Origin: Isoetes taiwanensis
Lineage: Eukaryota; Streptophyta; Lycopodiopsida; Isoetales; Isoetaceae
Length of the DNA stretch: 64,000 bases
Reading direction: 5' to 3'
Assembly: GCA_021234155.1 (NCBI GenBank)
Contig: JAJEKV010000092.1
Coordinates: 994,001-1,058,000, forward strand
Shown: in pieces, positions 9,478 to 20,295 of the stretch
Layout of the letters: each line of letters starts with the position of its first letter
Numbering within the stretch: the stretch's first letter is position 1
Notes under the pieces: generated by a model
Database searches by the model: none
Told to the model about the DNA's origin: nothing
Seen by the model: only the letters and a program-made list of their open reading frames with translations
Position numbers and translations under genes: made by a program

Positions 9478-10363
9478 GCCGATAGACAATTTCTTGTTGA
9501 TCGCGAACTCACTAAACTTTACATTTTCCTCTTGCCTGTAACCAACCCTAATGCCATCAATAAAATAATGGAAGTCATCGACAATTTCCTCTGTCTCCAT
9601 TAGCACTCTTAGCTCGATAATGGCCATTAAACTTTCCATGGTGGCCGTATAAATGACTTCCTCCCCTCTCCATACTCGAATATCCACCGCGATCGGAGTG
9701 TCTATTATGGTCCTCAAACGGCTCCCAAAAAAGTTGTGCGACCTCTCTTTTTACTGTTTCCTTCGTTCTAGTTGACAATTAGCGTTATAAATATTGTTTT
9801 GGAAGAAAGTATCTGAACTTAAAGGAGGACTTAACTTCACGCGGACCTCGTTAGTTGACCGGATGATTAGGTGGAATCGAACATCCCGTCGGAACCAAAA
9901 ATAAGCCATCCACAAAATCGTGGGGGGAGAAAAAGCATTATATGTCTTGAGCTTTTGAACTTCCTGCGCCATCCGGAATATGTTAGCAAATACCTCAAAG
10001 CGGTGTGAAGATTTTGAAACTCATCCTCACGCCTCCGTTTTCGGACATTCCCGCTTGCACCTCGTCGACCATGCATTTCTTCATTGCAATTACATTGTTC
10101 TCATTAGTCTGCGGGCTTACAAAGTTCACTTAAAGGGGCAATTCAACCGGCCTCAAGCTCGGTTTCGACCTTTACGTTATAATCATGTCCCAGTAAAACC
10201 GGATGCCTATACCCCCCAAGGTCACGGCATCCATACCTTGAAAAGGACAATTCCGATGTCTATGTGATACCACGACAAGTACACTACTAATACTTTTCGG
10301 CGGAATGACATCCACGACGTCGATAAACATAAACCTGCGCACAATAAATTTGTTTGTAAACAC
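9478..10363 (-). pseudogene. Unidentified decayed gene upstream of H3 copy A
   Basis: Several protein-like frames run from about 10,363 to a stop at about 9,478. Readable pieces include FIVRRFMFIDVVDVIPP, MVDEVQAGMSENGG (ATG at 10,072), MAQEVQKLKTYNAFSPP and, near the C-terminus, VDIRVWRGEEVIYTATMES and FHYFIDGIRVGYRQEEN. Beta-strand-like periodicity near the end. I recognise no family. Same orientation as H3 and gene X. Confidence 0.4.
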
Positions 10364-10393
10364 GTGTCAACGAAAGAAATGAAAAGATAAGAA

Positions 10394-10457
10394 GATCACC
10401 TGACGAAACTATCTCTACGCTTAAGTAGGCGACAAACTAACCCGGCGTCGTGTGATC
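10394..10457. repeat. Intergenic palindrome
   Basis: GATCACCTGACGAA at 10,394 pairs with CGGCGTCGTGTGATC ending at 10,457. Lies between the minus-strand genes at 10,854 and 10,363. Confidence 0.65.
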
Positions 10458-10854
10458 CGTTTAAGGTGGTTACCATTTTCTTGCGGGCAATTTTGGGAAG
10501 TTTGTTTTTGGTGGAGATTAGCTCTTTGGCCATATCAGAAGGGGTATATGCATGTCGTATTGTTATACTTTCCACTTTCCGGCCGCTAGAATTCAACTTG
10601 AACTCTTTTATCCTACCTATCCAATGTGTCCGCACGTCTGATCGCCTTTGTCGCTTAACTCTATGCTCGCCCCTCGTTGATGGCGACATACTCACCCACG
10701 AACCTATTGAGACAAAACCTCCCACTTCTTGACCTTGGGAGTTAAGTAAATGGGGCAAGAACACGAAATTACAGGGAGACATGGATTGCGGATGAGGAGT
10801 GAAGGCGGAGAGGATGCAATGTAGAGGCCGGAGTGATCTGAAGTTTGGCGCCAA
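10458..10854 (-). pseudogene. Unidentified basic protein fragment, copy A
   Basis: A 152-codon open frame on minus. The part from about 10,700 to 10,470 looks coding: EHRVKRQRRSDVRTHWIGR, then IKEFKLNSSGRK and AYTPSDMAKEL. The WIGRIKEF...YTPSDMAKEL pattern is faintly like a small beta-barrel such as BAH, but this is not secure. The N-terminal third may not be coding. The frame runs into the hairpin at 10,394-10,457. Confidence 0.35.
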
Positions 10855-11259
10855 AATTTGACAAAGGGAGTTGGTGACGCCGACAAGAGGGCGGTCAAAG
10901 TCACCATTATTTTGGGCGGCGAAGCGACTCCCGAAAAATACGGGCCATTAAAATGGTTGCAATAAAAGCGCAGGCATCCCCTATGAAAATACGCCATGTG
11001 GATGCCAAGTAAGCCTGCTCATCCTTCTACCTGCCAAGTAATACTGACTTTCGTAAAAAAGGCGCAAACCTGATTGGTCCTGGCGAATCTGACGTGGAAA
11101 TCTTTAGCCCAAGATAAGGGCCATTTTCAGACCCCAAATCCGCCCTAATGGCACACATCTCTACCAAGAAACGGAGAGCTATAGCTGCAATAAGGACAGG
11201 GTCCCACCATTTCAGAATTGAGACAAGCCACTGGGGTACAGATGGAGGGAAGGGAATCC

Positions 11260-11700
11260 CCCGGCATGAGAGATTATGCCAGTGCTGTCCCATGCAGATA
11301 GTAGAAGATGAACACCATGCTCAATAGGAATGTCCGGCATATGCACACATCTGAGCAGCTCATGCCGATCTCAGATGCTCTGAGATAGCAATTCATGAAC
11401 TGCTGGCTTCGCCAATGGTTGCACGTCTCGCGTCCTACATTCTGCAAGTCTCCACCGTCAGGGAGTCCCTCACAGCACAGGGAATTTGAGCGCCCAGATA
11501 GGGCCTCTGAACGCCTACTACAAGGGTTTTTCCTCCCACATGGGGAGTTTTTTCGTCCCAGTGGTAGAGACACATTGTACAGGGTTTCTGTGATTTCTTT
11601 TGTGTTTGGATACTTTCCGATATATTGTATCTGTTCTGTCTCATAGGCCAGTTGGCCTCCATGGACGTTAAAATATACTTCCTTCCTTCCTTCCTTCCTT
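11260..11700 (+). mobile_element. LINE 3' end (5'-truncated) with microsatellite tail
   Basis: Noncoding sequence ending GGCCTCCATGGACGTTAAA at about 11,672, then a (CTTC)n run to about 11,700. The same GTGGACGTTAAA followed by a short tandem repeat ends the LINE at 15,480, so this is read as another 5'-truncated member of that LINE family. The left boundary is not visible; the region 10,860-11,260 shows no gene. Confidence 0.5.
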
Positions 11701-12470
11701 ATAAATAAATTTATAATATTATGTGATCAGTTTTTCTGGTAGACAATCCAGTTCTAATGTGCCTTAATACTCATGGCAATGGGGTCGCAAAATCCGAGTA
11801 GGATTGAACCCTGTGCTGACACCTGTCACTTCCCTACAATCTGAAATGGAAAGAGAGATGCAAATTCTGGATTTGACTGGATATAACAGGTTCTAGTTTA
11901 TTATCTTAATTACATTGAAAGAAAATTTCAACATTTTCTACATTGAAATCTTGGATCATAGTTTCACATTGAAATGTTTAACCACAATTTGCTCATAGTA
12001 AAATCATCAGACTAAAAATCCATCATGAAGTCGCATCGTCGTAGTAAATTTTGCACCTAAACAACATCTGATGTGTAATAACAAATTTGAAGTCAACTGA
12101 TCAAATATAAAATTTAAAATTCAAATGTAGAATTCAAGCCTACCTAAAATTCAAACCTACCTAAAACTTAAACCTTTCAAACCTAAACCTAAAATTCAAA
12201 CCTACCTAAAATGAAACTTACATTCAATCTGATCCTAAGCGCCAGAATTCTGACTTTGCTCATTTGAACCAATGCTTTCAGAATTCCTACATAAGAATAA
12301 GAAATTAGATCTCAAAGTTTAACAAATCGAAGTAAATTCACAAACTTACAATTTTTTTTGAAACAATTCCTGCTTCAGAGAGATTACTAACTTGAATTAT
12401 GATCTTGTCAATTGTATTACCTTGAAATAACACTTCTACTAAAATAGGCATAAAAGGCATGAAGATGGCA
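11701..12470. other. No gene seen; short direct repeats
   Basis: AT-rich DNA. Between about 12,110 and 12,210 a unit like AAAATTCAAACCTACCT is repeated about four times with variation. May contain the left end of the CACTA element, but no CACTA terminus could be placed. Confidence 0.4.
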
Positions 12471-12483
12471 AAATTTTTGGAAT

Positions 12484-12915
12484 TTGCCATTTGTATCGTT
12501 GTAATTGGCACATCAAAATACATGACAAGTATATGCCATTTAAATGCCAATTATGTTGCCATTGTTGATCTTATAAATGGCACATAAATTAGTGTCATGC
12601 ATGTGCCATTTAAGTGTGGTCTATGTTTTGCCATTTTGACATGCGTAAATGGCAAAGTAATAAGTGCCATGTAAGTGCCCCATAAGTGCTGCATGTTTGT
12701 GCCATTTGCGTGCCAACAAATGCCACCTGTTTGAGTGACTTGAATGTGCATTTATATGCGGGGTTCTTTTTGCCATTTTGAGCGACGTAAATGGCAAAGT
12801 AATAAGTGACACATAAGTGCCGCGTCTTTGTGCCATTTGCACAAGAACAAATGAATCTTGTCTAAGTGACTTCTATTCCATTTAAGTGTGATGGAACTTT
12901 TGCCATTTGTCTAAT
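12484..12915. repeat. Subterminal repeats of the CACTA element (TGCCATTT / AAATGGCA)
   Basis: About a dozen copies of TGCCATTT or its complement within 430 bp, in both orientations, several inside a longer unit (TAAATGGCAAAGTAATAAGTG at about 12,646 and 12,787). CACTA transposase-accessory proteins bind such subterminal arrays; the position just outside the transposase 3' end supports the assignment. Confidence 0.6.
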
Positions 12916-13164
12916 ACAAATGTCATATATACAAATGTTATCTAATCATACAGGCAATATGCTTGTGATTTAAGTGTAACTATAAACACTCCATCCATTG
13001 TGGTATAATAGTGATATAGTGAAAAAACATAAGCACTCATTCGCTAAGTAGTAACTTCACTTTCTCCTTTATTTTATAAGATAGGATATTACAATGCTAG
13101 AACCTTAAAGTTGAATTGAATTGCAGTTGTGAAATACAGGATGTCATCATCAATGATCATAAAT
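12916..13164. other. 3' flank of CACTA transposase
   Basis: No coding pattern. Lies between the transposase stop (13,165) and the subterminal repeats; probably the 3' untranslated region. Confidence 0.4.
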
Positions 13165-13815
13165 TTACTTTACACTTTCATCGTAAGTACTAACCCATCT
13201 AGGAGATGGGTTTCGAAGCACAATAGACCAATCTACGTTATGGGGATCATCAAAATAGAAAACCTGCATATATTTAGATGTATAAACATATAATTTCACG
13301 AAAAATTATTGCAAATAAGAAACTCTAATTGTAGTTTTACCTGTTGGACATGTTCTGGAAAGACAAAGGGTTGAGAATTTGAAAGGGTTGAGAATTTGAA
13401 TTAGCTTTATATGCAGCTTTTGTAGTGTCCACTAGTTGAAAGTTGTACTTGTCAAATTTTGTTGATGCTCATTGTCCAATAATATCAGGCCCATACAAAT
13501 GGCATTGCAAGAGCACCATATGCGATGAACCAAGGCACATCTCATGAAAAAAGGATTAGTAGATTAGTGTACTCGTATATTACAAGATATTTAGAAGCAC
13601 TAATAGAACCTATAAAATCTATTGAATTTTGCCAAAATGCTCTATTTCAACTTCAATTGGATGCTTATCTTTAGCACTACTACGACTCTAGACTGAAATA
13701 TTGCGAAAATGCCTGAATCTTGTGTCACTTGCTTTGCATCTAAGTCTTGCACTCGTAAATGCCAACCATATGCCCACATACTTTTATAACTTGTTTATGA
13801 TGTATGATGTGTTCT
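13165..13815 (-). pseudogene. tnp2-like: CACTA transposase, C-terminal domain, two exons
   Basis: Exon pieces read TQDSGIFA, then in the next frame AKDKHPIEVEIEHFGKIQ (the domain of unknown function found at the C-terminus of plant TNP2 proteins), then FPEHVQQ, a 77-nt GT-AG intron (13,264-13,340), then VFYFDDPHNVDWSIVLRN and a stop at 13,165-13,167. The intron joins the two halves of a VQQ-VFYFDDP motif in frame. At least one frame slip and several stops lie in 13,400-13,800. A LINE (13,830-15,480) separates this piece from the upstream coding part. Confidence 0.75.
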
Positions 13816-13829
13816 TAGCGCCAAGGCTG

Positions 13830-15480
13830 CTTCCGGCCAGTTCATGTGACCCAGCTAGAGGTTTGGGCGGTTTCGGCAGGACCAAGGCTTGGTGATGACG
13901 GGCGAATCGGCAGCATACCATAGATGTTTCTAGCGTCTCAGCACTTCGATTCTTTCTCGGCATAGCCCTTTCTGTTAAAGTAGCTTCTGTGGCCAGGTCC
14001 TAGCATCAAACAGAATAAGAAATTAGAAATTGCAGATTAGTAGTTAAATATAGCAGAGTTCCAGATTTGACATCAGCAAAGGCTTCTGATTGAGCGGATG
14101 GCTTCCGATCCAGCCCGCCATGCCCTAAGCCTATAGCAACGAGTTACCTGATTCTGATTCTGTGGCGAGCGTCATCAGCCCAGTTACCTTTATCTCCAGT
14201 CCGGTCATCTTCACAGGCAATTCGATCTATTGTGGACACCCTCAGCTCGGTTACCTCCACAGTACAATGTAGTTCAACAACGGCAAGTCTTCACCCAGCC
14301 TGGACTGCTTAATAGCTCTTCTTCTAAGAGTCGACCCATCCAGCTCTATTTATACCCAACATCCGTCAGGCAGATTCCCTCTAGAGTTTTTTCCGTCATA
14401 CCAAATAGTTCCCTAGGTCACACCATATCCAATAGGTTGTTCTGCTCTACTTATTTGCTTTGTTTTGCTTTTATCCTTGCACGATAGGTTGGGCTTTGTC
14501 CCTCTCTTGCTTTGCTTTCATCTCTTCTAGCCCAGCTTTCTCCTGCCACATCTACGAATCTGTCTGTCCCAATCAAGATTCCAGATGACTCGGAAAGCCA
14601 AGGCTATGGCAAGAAAGCCAGTGACGGCTGAGGCCTCTCCGCCATCCCCAGTAGTCGAGCCAAGCCCAGTGCCTGTCAGGATCTTCTTCCTGCAGATGCA
14701 GCCCCAGAGACCTCTCTTCCAGCAGATACAACTCCAGGGACCTCAAGCATGCCTCAATCTGCCCCGCTCACATTTCATGCCAGGCTTTAGCAGATTTGGC
14801 CCGCCATCATAGATACAGAAACATCTGTGGAAATGCCCAGAGATAACTGGATACAAGTTCTTGCAATCATGAAGGATTTGATGGAGGAGTATGTCCGCCT
14901 TACTGGTTCACCCACAGCATCAAACACGCCCGTACACACACCGAAAGCAGACGCCATGTTACAGACTGAGGTTGTAGTTGAGGATATCCCAATGCAAGAG
15001 GCGGCCAAAGAGCCAGTAGTGGCAGCTTCAGATAGCACACAGGCTTTAGATGGTGCAGGTAGTCCGGCAGCTTCAGATAGCACACAGGCTTCAGATGGCG
15101 CATGTAGTTCGGGTTCGGACCCGTCTGGGCAAGATCGGCATTTGAACCTGCGCCTCGTCGGGGTCCAGGAGACAGCGTCTGGTTCAGATACTGATGTAGC
15201 TGCACACTTCTTTAGAGACATCACGTATATTCAGAGCCCAGGAACTTTTACTGCCCAAAGAGTGGGGCCTGACAGGCCACACCATCTTCTGGTACATTTT
15301 TCAACATCCCGGGATAGGTTGTATGTGTTACAGCATGGGAGCCACTTGAAGGGCACTCTCTTTTCGGTGCAAGAGGACCTCTCTGCAGTTCAGTTAACTC
15401 GACGGCGTATATTGTTCCGTCCCATAAGCTTGAAGAGCTTCTAGTGGACGTTAAACTTTTTATCTTATCTTATCTTATCT
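13830..15480 (+). mobile_element. L1-type LINE derivative containing only ORF1
   Basis: Inserted in the CACTA transposase gene in opposite orientation. It has a GC-richer 5' leader (about 13,830-14,580), ORF1 (14,585-15,444), then almost at once the 3' tail TAGTGGACGTTAAAC and a (TTATC)n microsatellite. No endonuclease or reverse transcriptase lies between ORF1 and tail, so the pol region has been deleted and the element would need enzymes in trans. The left boundary is estimated from the loss of CACTA coding; no target duplication found. Confidence 0.6.
14585..15444 (+). CDS. LINE ORF1 protein (nucleic-acid chaperone), one frame slip
   Basis: Start at 14,585 (MTRKAKAMARKP). A frame change near 14,690-14,820 joins to a 205-codon frame ending at 15,444. 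The C-terminal half has the L1 ORF1 layout: LNLRLVGVQE (start of the RRM-like domain), a run of FRDI, GPDRPHHLLVHF, DRLYVLQHGSHLKGTLFSV and QEDLSAVQLTRRR (C-terminal domain), the usual order of RNA-binding ORF1p. A Ser/Asp/Ala-rich middle carries two imperfect copies of AASDSTQA. ORF1p coats LINE RNA; here it may be the only product. Confidence 0.7.
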
Positions 15481-16309
15481 TCAACTTCAAAAGCAAGATC
15501 AAGCAACAACGGATCTACTTGTTGAACCATACGCGGAACTTCAATTTTAAGCCACTCTGGAAAGTTCATAACTTGCTCCCTTGGCCACTTGCAGCCAGAC
15601 AAGATACCATGTTGTGATTGCTCGTATATTTTCTGTTATAAACAAATTGAAAGTCAACTTTCTACATTAAAGCACACATCACCATCTAAATTATAAAATT
15701 GAAATATTTACAACCTCCATGTGTCAAATGATGGTTGATTGCTAGAATGCATTCATGTGCTTGTTGTTGCAATGATAAATCCAGCTTTATCAAAGCACCT
15801 TTACCCTCCAAGACCTCAGATGTGTTATGCTCCACAACACCATCATATTCACCTAAAAATTCAATATTTCTATCCTCTTTCATGGTAATTAGAGTCATTG
15901 CTTCATTAATTATGTATCCTTCAGCAATGGATCCCTCTGGATATGCCATGTTGCGAACATATTTTTTGAGATGTTTCAATAATCTCTCAATGGGATACAT
16001 CCATCATGCAGTCACAGGCCCACAAATAGCTAGCTCTTCTACGAGATGTATGATGAGATGTGTCATGATGGAGAAAAAAGATGGTGGAAAATGCTTCTCA
16101 AGCAAGCATAACTCATTCACAGCTTCCCTCTTTAAGTTACCCATCTCACTTAAATGAATCTCTATTGCAGTAATTTGCTTAAACAAAGCACTGAATCTTA
16201 ATATTGACATTCTTTCTCCTTCTCCTAGGCAACCACATATAGCCAAAGGAAGGAACTGCTGAAGAAGAATATGATAATCATGTAATTTCATGGATTTCAG
16301 CTTTCCATT
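15481..16309 (-). pseudogene. tnp2-like: CACTA transposase, conserved region downstream of TNP2 core
   Basis: Pieces include MKLHDYHILLQQFLPLAI, LCLLEKHFPPSFF, HLVEELAICGPV, WMYPIERLLKHLKKYVRN and FPEWLKIEVPR. Plant TNP2 proteins have the same order (MKSHDCHV...LP, L.KIFPPSFF, GPV..RWMYPFER). One in-frame stop precedes WMYP. The reading frame at 16,309 continues exactly into 27,272 when the Ty3/gypsy element and one target duplication are removed. Confidence 0.85.
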
Positions 16310-16314
16310 CGCAG

Positions 16315-16904
16315 TGTTTGGGGTCTGGGTTCGGGAACTCCTGCAAGACAGCCCTCTGTGAGGACCCGTGGATCTAACAGGAGAATCCGGGGGACTATGT
16401 CACGCGGGATTTGCAAGAAGAGAACAAGAAGAAGAAAACAGAACAAAAGAGAACAATGAGAGGAAAATGATAAGCTTCCTTGATATCAATGATGAACATA
16501 CATGAGCTCTCGCAATCGAGAGAAGACTGAAAAGAGACAAGACTCAAAACTCATCTCCAAATCATGTGCTAGCTCTACTCATATATATAGTACAATGGCC
16601 TTTGGCCCAATATAGACACTCTGACTGATCTCGGTGCCAACTCCTGGAAGGAGGCCTAATTTGCAGGAATGCTGGCGGTGCCTCTTGAAGTGCCTAGAAT
16701 CACGCTGACGCTGACGCTGGTGGCAGACGGGTCCGCCACTTGGCTGAAGGCGCTTTTGGCCGGCCCCCTTTGACTGCGTGGTCTGCCGCTTGGTCTTCTA
16801 GCCGGGCCTTTCATGGCTGACCCGTGGTTGACTGTGGATCCTTGTTCTTGACCTGGTCCGTCGTATGCATGAATAGTCCTGTACCAGGAGGTACAGGACT
16901 AACA
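16315..16904 (-). repeat. 3' LTR of the Ty3/gypsy element
   Basis: On plus it begins TGTTTGGGGTCTGGG and ends GTACAGGACTAACA, obeying TG...CA. It is highly similar to 26,676-27,266, including the terminal CTGTACCAGGAGGTACAG palindrome. Confidence 0.9.
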
Positions 16905-16917
16905 CTCCCCCCCACCA
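16905..16917 (-). other. Polypurine tract of the Ty3/gypsy element
   Basis: Minus strand GGTGGGGGGGAG directly abuts the 3' LTR start TGTTAGTCC, the expected place for plus-strand priming. Confidence 0.75.
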
Positions 16918-16924
16918 AACGACA

Positions 16925-19775
16925 CTCAGAGTGAAGAAAAGGAGGAAGTGTTTCTGAGGGCGGGAAGCCATCAGTCTGAAAGTGATCCTCACGGGAGTGA
17001 GGACGGGCATCATTATGGTACGTGCTAATGAGATCCTGGCGTATTTGAAGAGCGTGGGGAGTGTTGAGCCCAAAGGGGCGGGGATCGGCAATGAGAAAAA
17101 TGAGAGCACCATGTCTTCAAAGGCAAAGATGGGCGCCGAAGAAACAAACCGCACTCCATGAGTAGGCAGTCTGAGACCGGCGGCACCGACGCCGGCATTC
17201 GGATTGCGCAGGAAAGATGGGACGCCCGATTTAAAGAGCTGACCGGATGCATTTGAGAGCAAAGACGTAAAACCGCCTTTGTCGGTGGACTGAAGGATCT
17301 GGTGAGGTGGCAGCATTCTGCAAGAAGATATCAAGACCATGAAGAGCATCAGCAGGGCGTTGCCAACCACACTCATTGGCAACATAGATCCAATTGGTGG
17401 TGTTATCAAGGGTAGCACCATCCTCCCAATTGGAGCGGCGAACAAAACGGGGATCCCACCCGAGATCCGTCGAGATCTGAGGTGGAGTCCATCCAGCATG
17501 GCCATCCATGACCTTGGTCCAAAAGGGGAGACGCCAATCAGAGGTCAGGAACCTGGGGCGTGGAGGAACACCCAGGGAAGCATAAGGAGAGGGGATCATG
17601 CCCGTATGGCGTGGCTCAAGCCCCTCAATTCGAGCCCGCTCCCCCAATTCCCGCATCGGACAAGAGCCGGATCAAGAGCTTTGCACGTTGTGCAAAGGGA
17701 AGATCCTCGGGATGTCCCAGATACTTCCTTATTTGTTGCAGCGCTTCAGCTTGCCAGAGAGGCAAATGATGAGCAAGCTCAGACATATACTCTTGATGAA
17801 GAGCATGTGTCTGATCATGATCAGACAGATAGGGGTTGTTATCCAAAAGCAACCATTGAAGTGTGGGATCACCCTGAAAGTTCTGATGTGGCCCATCTCG
17901 AAATTTGTCCTGTGTATCAGCCAGATAGAAATCATGAAAAATGTACGCCATTGGCTGTACAACTCTGAAGGTGATCATATCCGGATCGTCACAGTGAATG
18001 AGATCAAAGACTAAGAGGGCGCAGAATAAACCTTTGTCTTCAACAGAAAGGTCTGGCCAGATCCGAAGAAAATCGTTAGTGCGCAGGGGAACATCAACGG
18101 GACCATCAGCTGTATGCCACTTCAGAAGAAAGAGGTGGCGGCGGGCAACCACATAATCCAGATAACTGGAAGGAATAGGGAAGTCAACAGGCAGGTTGAG
18201 AGCAATGGTAACATAGCCTTCAAGTTTTGTCTGAGCCTCATCAGCAGACTGAATAGCTTGCTCTAGATGTTGTTCGAGGTCACGGATCCGGTGGTCCTTT
18301 TCTAACAGAAGGCGTGACTGGTCACGGACCCATTTCTGAGAAGTCGTGACATGTGAGGAGGATTGCCCAGGAGCATTGAGTCGAAGCACGGCAATCTCAG
18401 CGTCATCAAGAATTTTCTGTTTCTGCACCTCCGTAAGCTAGTGGTGAGCTGAGAGGTTTGCGTGGAAAGCTGAGCTTCCAAAGAGGCAATTTGAGCGTCA
18501 CGCGCCGTAAGGTCTTGCGCTTGAGTGTTGTAATTCCGAGAGAGTTCTCATCTGGCCGCGGTCGAAGTTTGGCAATATCTTTATCTTTGGCAACCAAAAG
18601 AGTCTCGTGTGCCTTGACCTGCTCCAATAATTCTTGAATGGTAGTCTGCAATTGTGCCTGCTGATCGGCAAGCAGAGTATTCTCATGTTGGGCAGCCTTG
18701 AGATCTTCACGTACCTGTAAAAGAGCCCCGTGCTTGTCTTGAAGCTGGGTCTCCGAGTCCAACGCGCGGTAGCTGCATGAAGGTCACGCGGAACCGTCGC
18801 CGAGGCCTCCAGGGGCGCTTGAACCCCATTCGTGAGAGCTTCCCGATTCTTGTAACTTGAGAGCAAAGCTGAACATCCCCGCCGATACTGATACAAAAGC
18901 TGTCGAGGGTGCTGTGGTGGTGGAGCCTGCTGTTGCCTTGTTTGTGATGTTTGAGAGACATGATGTGAACTGGAATGCTTTGATTCTGTAGCGGAGGAGG
19001 AGACGGTGACATGTGAGTGCGGAATTTTGACATGACCAGAAGAAGAAGGGCGTGAAGTGCCGACTTGGTAAGTCTGAGGAAGGGACCGCTGAGTGGAATC
19101 ATGAGAATGAGAAGGTGTGGGAGGAAAGTAATGACAGATGAGGGCTTGAAGATGGCCTCCCACGGAAACTTCAGAGATAGAAGTGGCAGCCCGAAGACGG
19201 TCAACTTCTTGGAGAAGGCGGTAGAACAACAATTGGGGCCAATCAATGTGGTGGTTGGAGCGAGTAGCAGTGATCACCATATTATAGAAAGGCTTATTAA
19301 TATGGGTGTTCTTGATAGAATACCCAAGGAACTTGCGCCACAGAAACTTAACAAAAGTTTCATGGGGCTTGTCAATATTTGTCAGGCGATGCACGTTGGC
19401 TTGATAAGCAGGAGCACCAAACTCAGTGACATCGAGATCCTGTATGGCAGACCAAGATAAACAAGGGGGTTGCAAAGGGATATGGAATACCTCAGAAATT
19501 AGGTGCTGGGTCAGCGAAATGGTGGTGCCATCGACCACTGTAGTGTATCCTTGCGGGCTGTTGACGATGTGTGCGAGGAACTGCTTCAACTGGTCTGGAT
19601 TTGGAGTCGGAAGTTTCATTTGTGAGAATTCGTAAAGCTTCTGGCGTTCTGCGACTTCACGATTCGGGCCAACAAGGGCTTCACGGAAAGTGGGCGTCAA
19701 GAAAGATACTGACTCGAAAAGAGCCGGTTCCCTGGGAGCAGTGGCTTGAAGGGTAGGAAATTTTGGTGCAGCCAT
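16925..19775 (-). pseudogene. Extra ORF between integrase and 3' LTR (coiled-coil protein, about 900-1,000 aa if intact)
   Basis: Same orientation as gag-pol. Start chosen at 19,775 (MAAPKFPTLQATAPREP). The N-terminal third (QLKQFLAHIVNSPQGYTTV, then HLISEVFHIPLQPP) resembles the globular domain of 'putative plant transposon proteins'. A Ser/His/Gln-rich linker follows, then a coiled coil (LLADQQAQLQTTIQELLEQ, HRIRDLEQHLEQAIQS), a domain with WHTADGPVDVPLRTND and PDLSVEDKGLFCALLVFDL, and a C-terminal part reaching almost to the polypurine tract. Frame slips near 19,080, 18,500, 17,640 and 17,260. Env-like position, but no signal peptide or membrane segment is evident. Role unknown. Confidence 0.65.
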
Positions 19776-20257
19776 GGCAAAGAGCTTCGGAAAAGAACGG
19801 TGATGCAAAGGTGAAGAGCGGAGACGAAGGCGCAGAGAGACGAAAAGGTTTAGGGCGAGCAAATGTGGGCGAAGGGGCATAATGAGGGCGAAGCTGCAAC
19901 CGTTGATGGTGCCAGGTGTCGAGAGATGCCAAGGAGGCGATTGAGAGGCAAAAATTTGGCTAAGTCCCCAAACAACAAAGGGAGAAGCAATGAACGGTGG
20001 AGATGAGACGTGAGAGAATGATCGGATGTGACAGGTGGCAAAAGGACGCACATTAATGTTTGACGGGCATGAAAAGAAGGAATGGCATTTAATGCTGGCA
20101 ACTCGAAGTGGGATATCATTAAAACGATTGTGTCAGAAGGTACCATGGCTAGATATGCGGCGGGAAAGAAGATTCCCCTTATAGAAAGAGCCTTGCATTG
20201 CAACCACGTTAGCAAATGTGCTGATTGGTCCACGTCGACAGAGGAGGCTTCGGTTGG

Positions 20258-20266
20258 CTATATAAG
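20258..20266 (+). promoter_or_regulatory. TATA box of antisense ORF
   Basis: CTATATAAG on plus, 30-38 nt before the ATG at 20,296, suggesting an internal promoter opposite to gag-pol. Confidence 0.5.
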
Positions 20267-20295
20267 ACGAGCAGTGGTAGAAGCCAAGACACCCG

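Larger units (their letters stand above)
1..10860. mobile_element. Histone-H3-bearing multigene element, copy A (unclassified, decayed)
   Basis: A gene-dense, intron-poor block. One long decayed frame on plus (1-2,720) is followed by at least eight decayed frames on minus (3,103-10,854). Most intergenic gaps hold a palindromic hairpin with arms of the type TCACACGACGCGAA / TTCGCGTCGTGTGA, and several minus frames have a TATA box about 90-110 nt upstream of their ATG. One frame is histone H3, and the frame downstream of it (gene X) recurs with H3 at 39-43 kb. No terminal repeats or target duplication are visible; the left end lies outside the window and the right end is placed only by where these features stop. 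It could be a large DNA transposon, an endogenised large DNA virus relative, or captured genes. The recurring architecture is seen; the class is unknown. Confidence 0.6.

Noticed and set aside
9475-10363. Other core histone (H2A, H2B or H4) upstream of H3
   Set aside because: Looked for histone-fold motifs in all minus frames of this gene and in gene X; none found.
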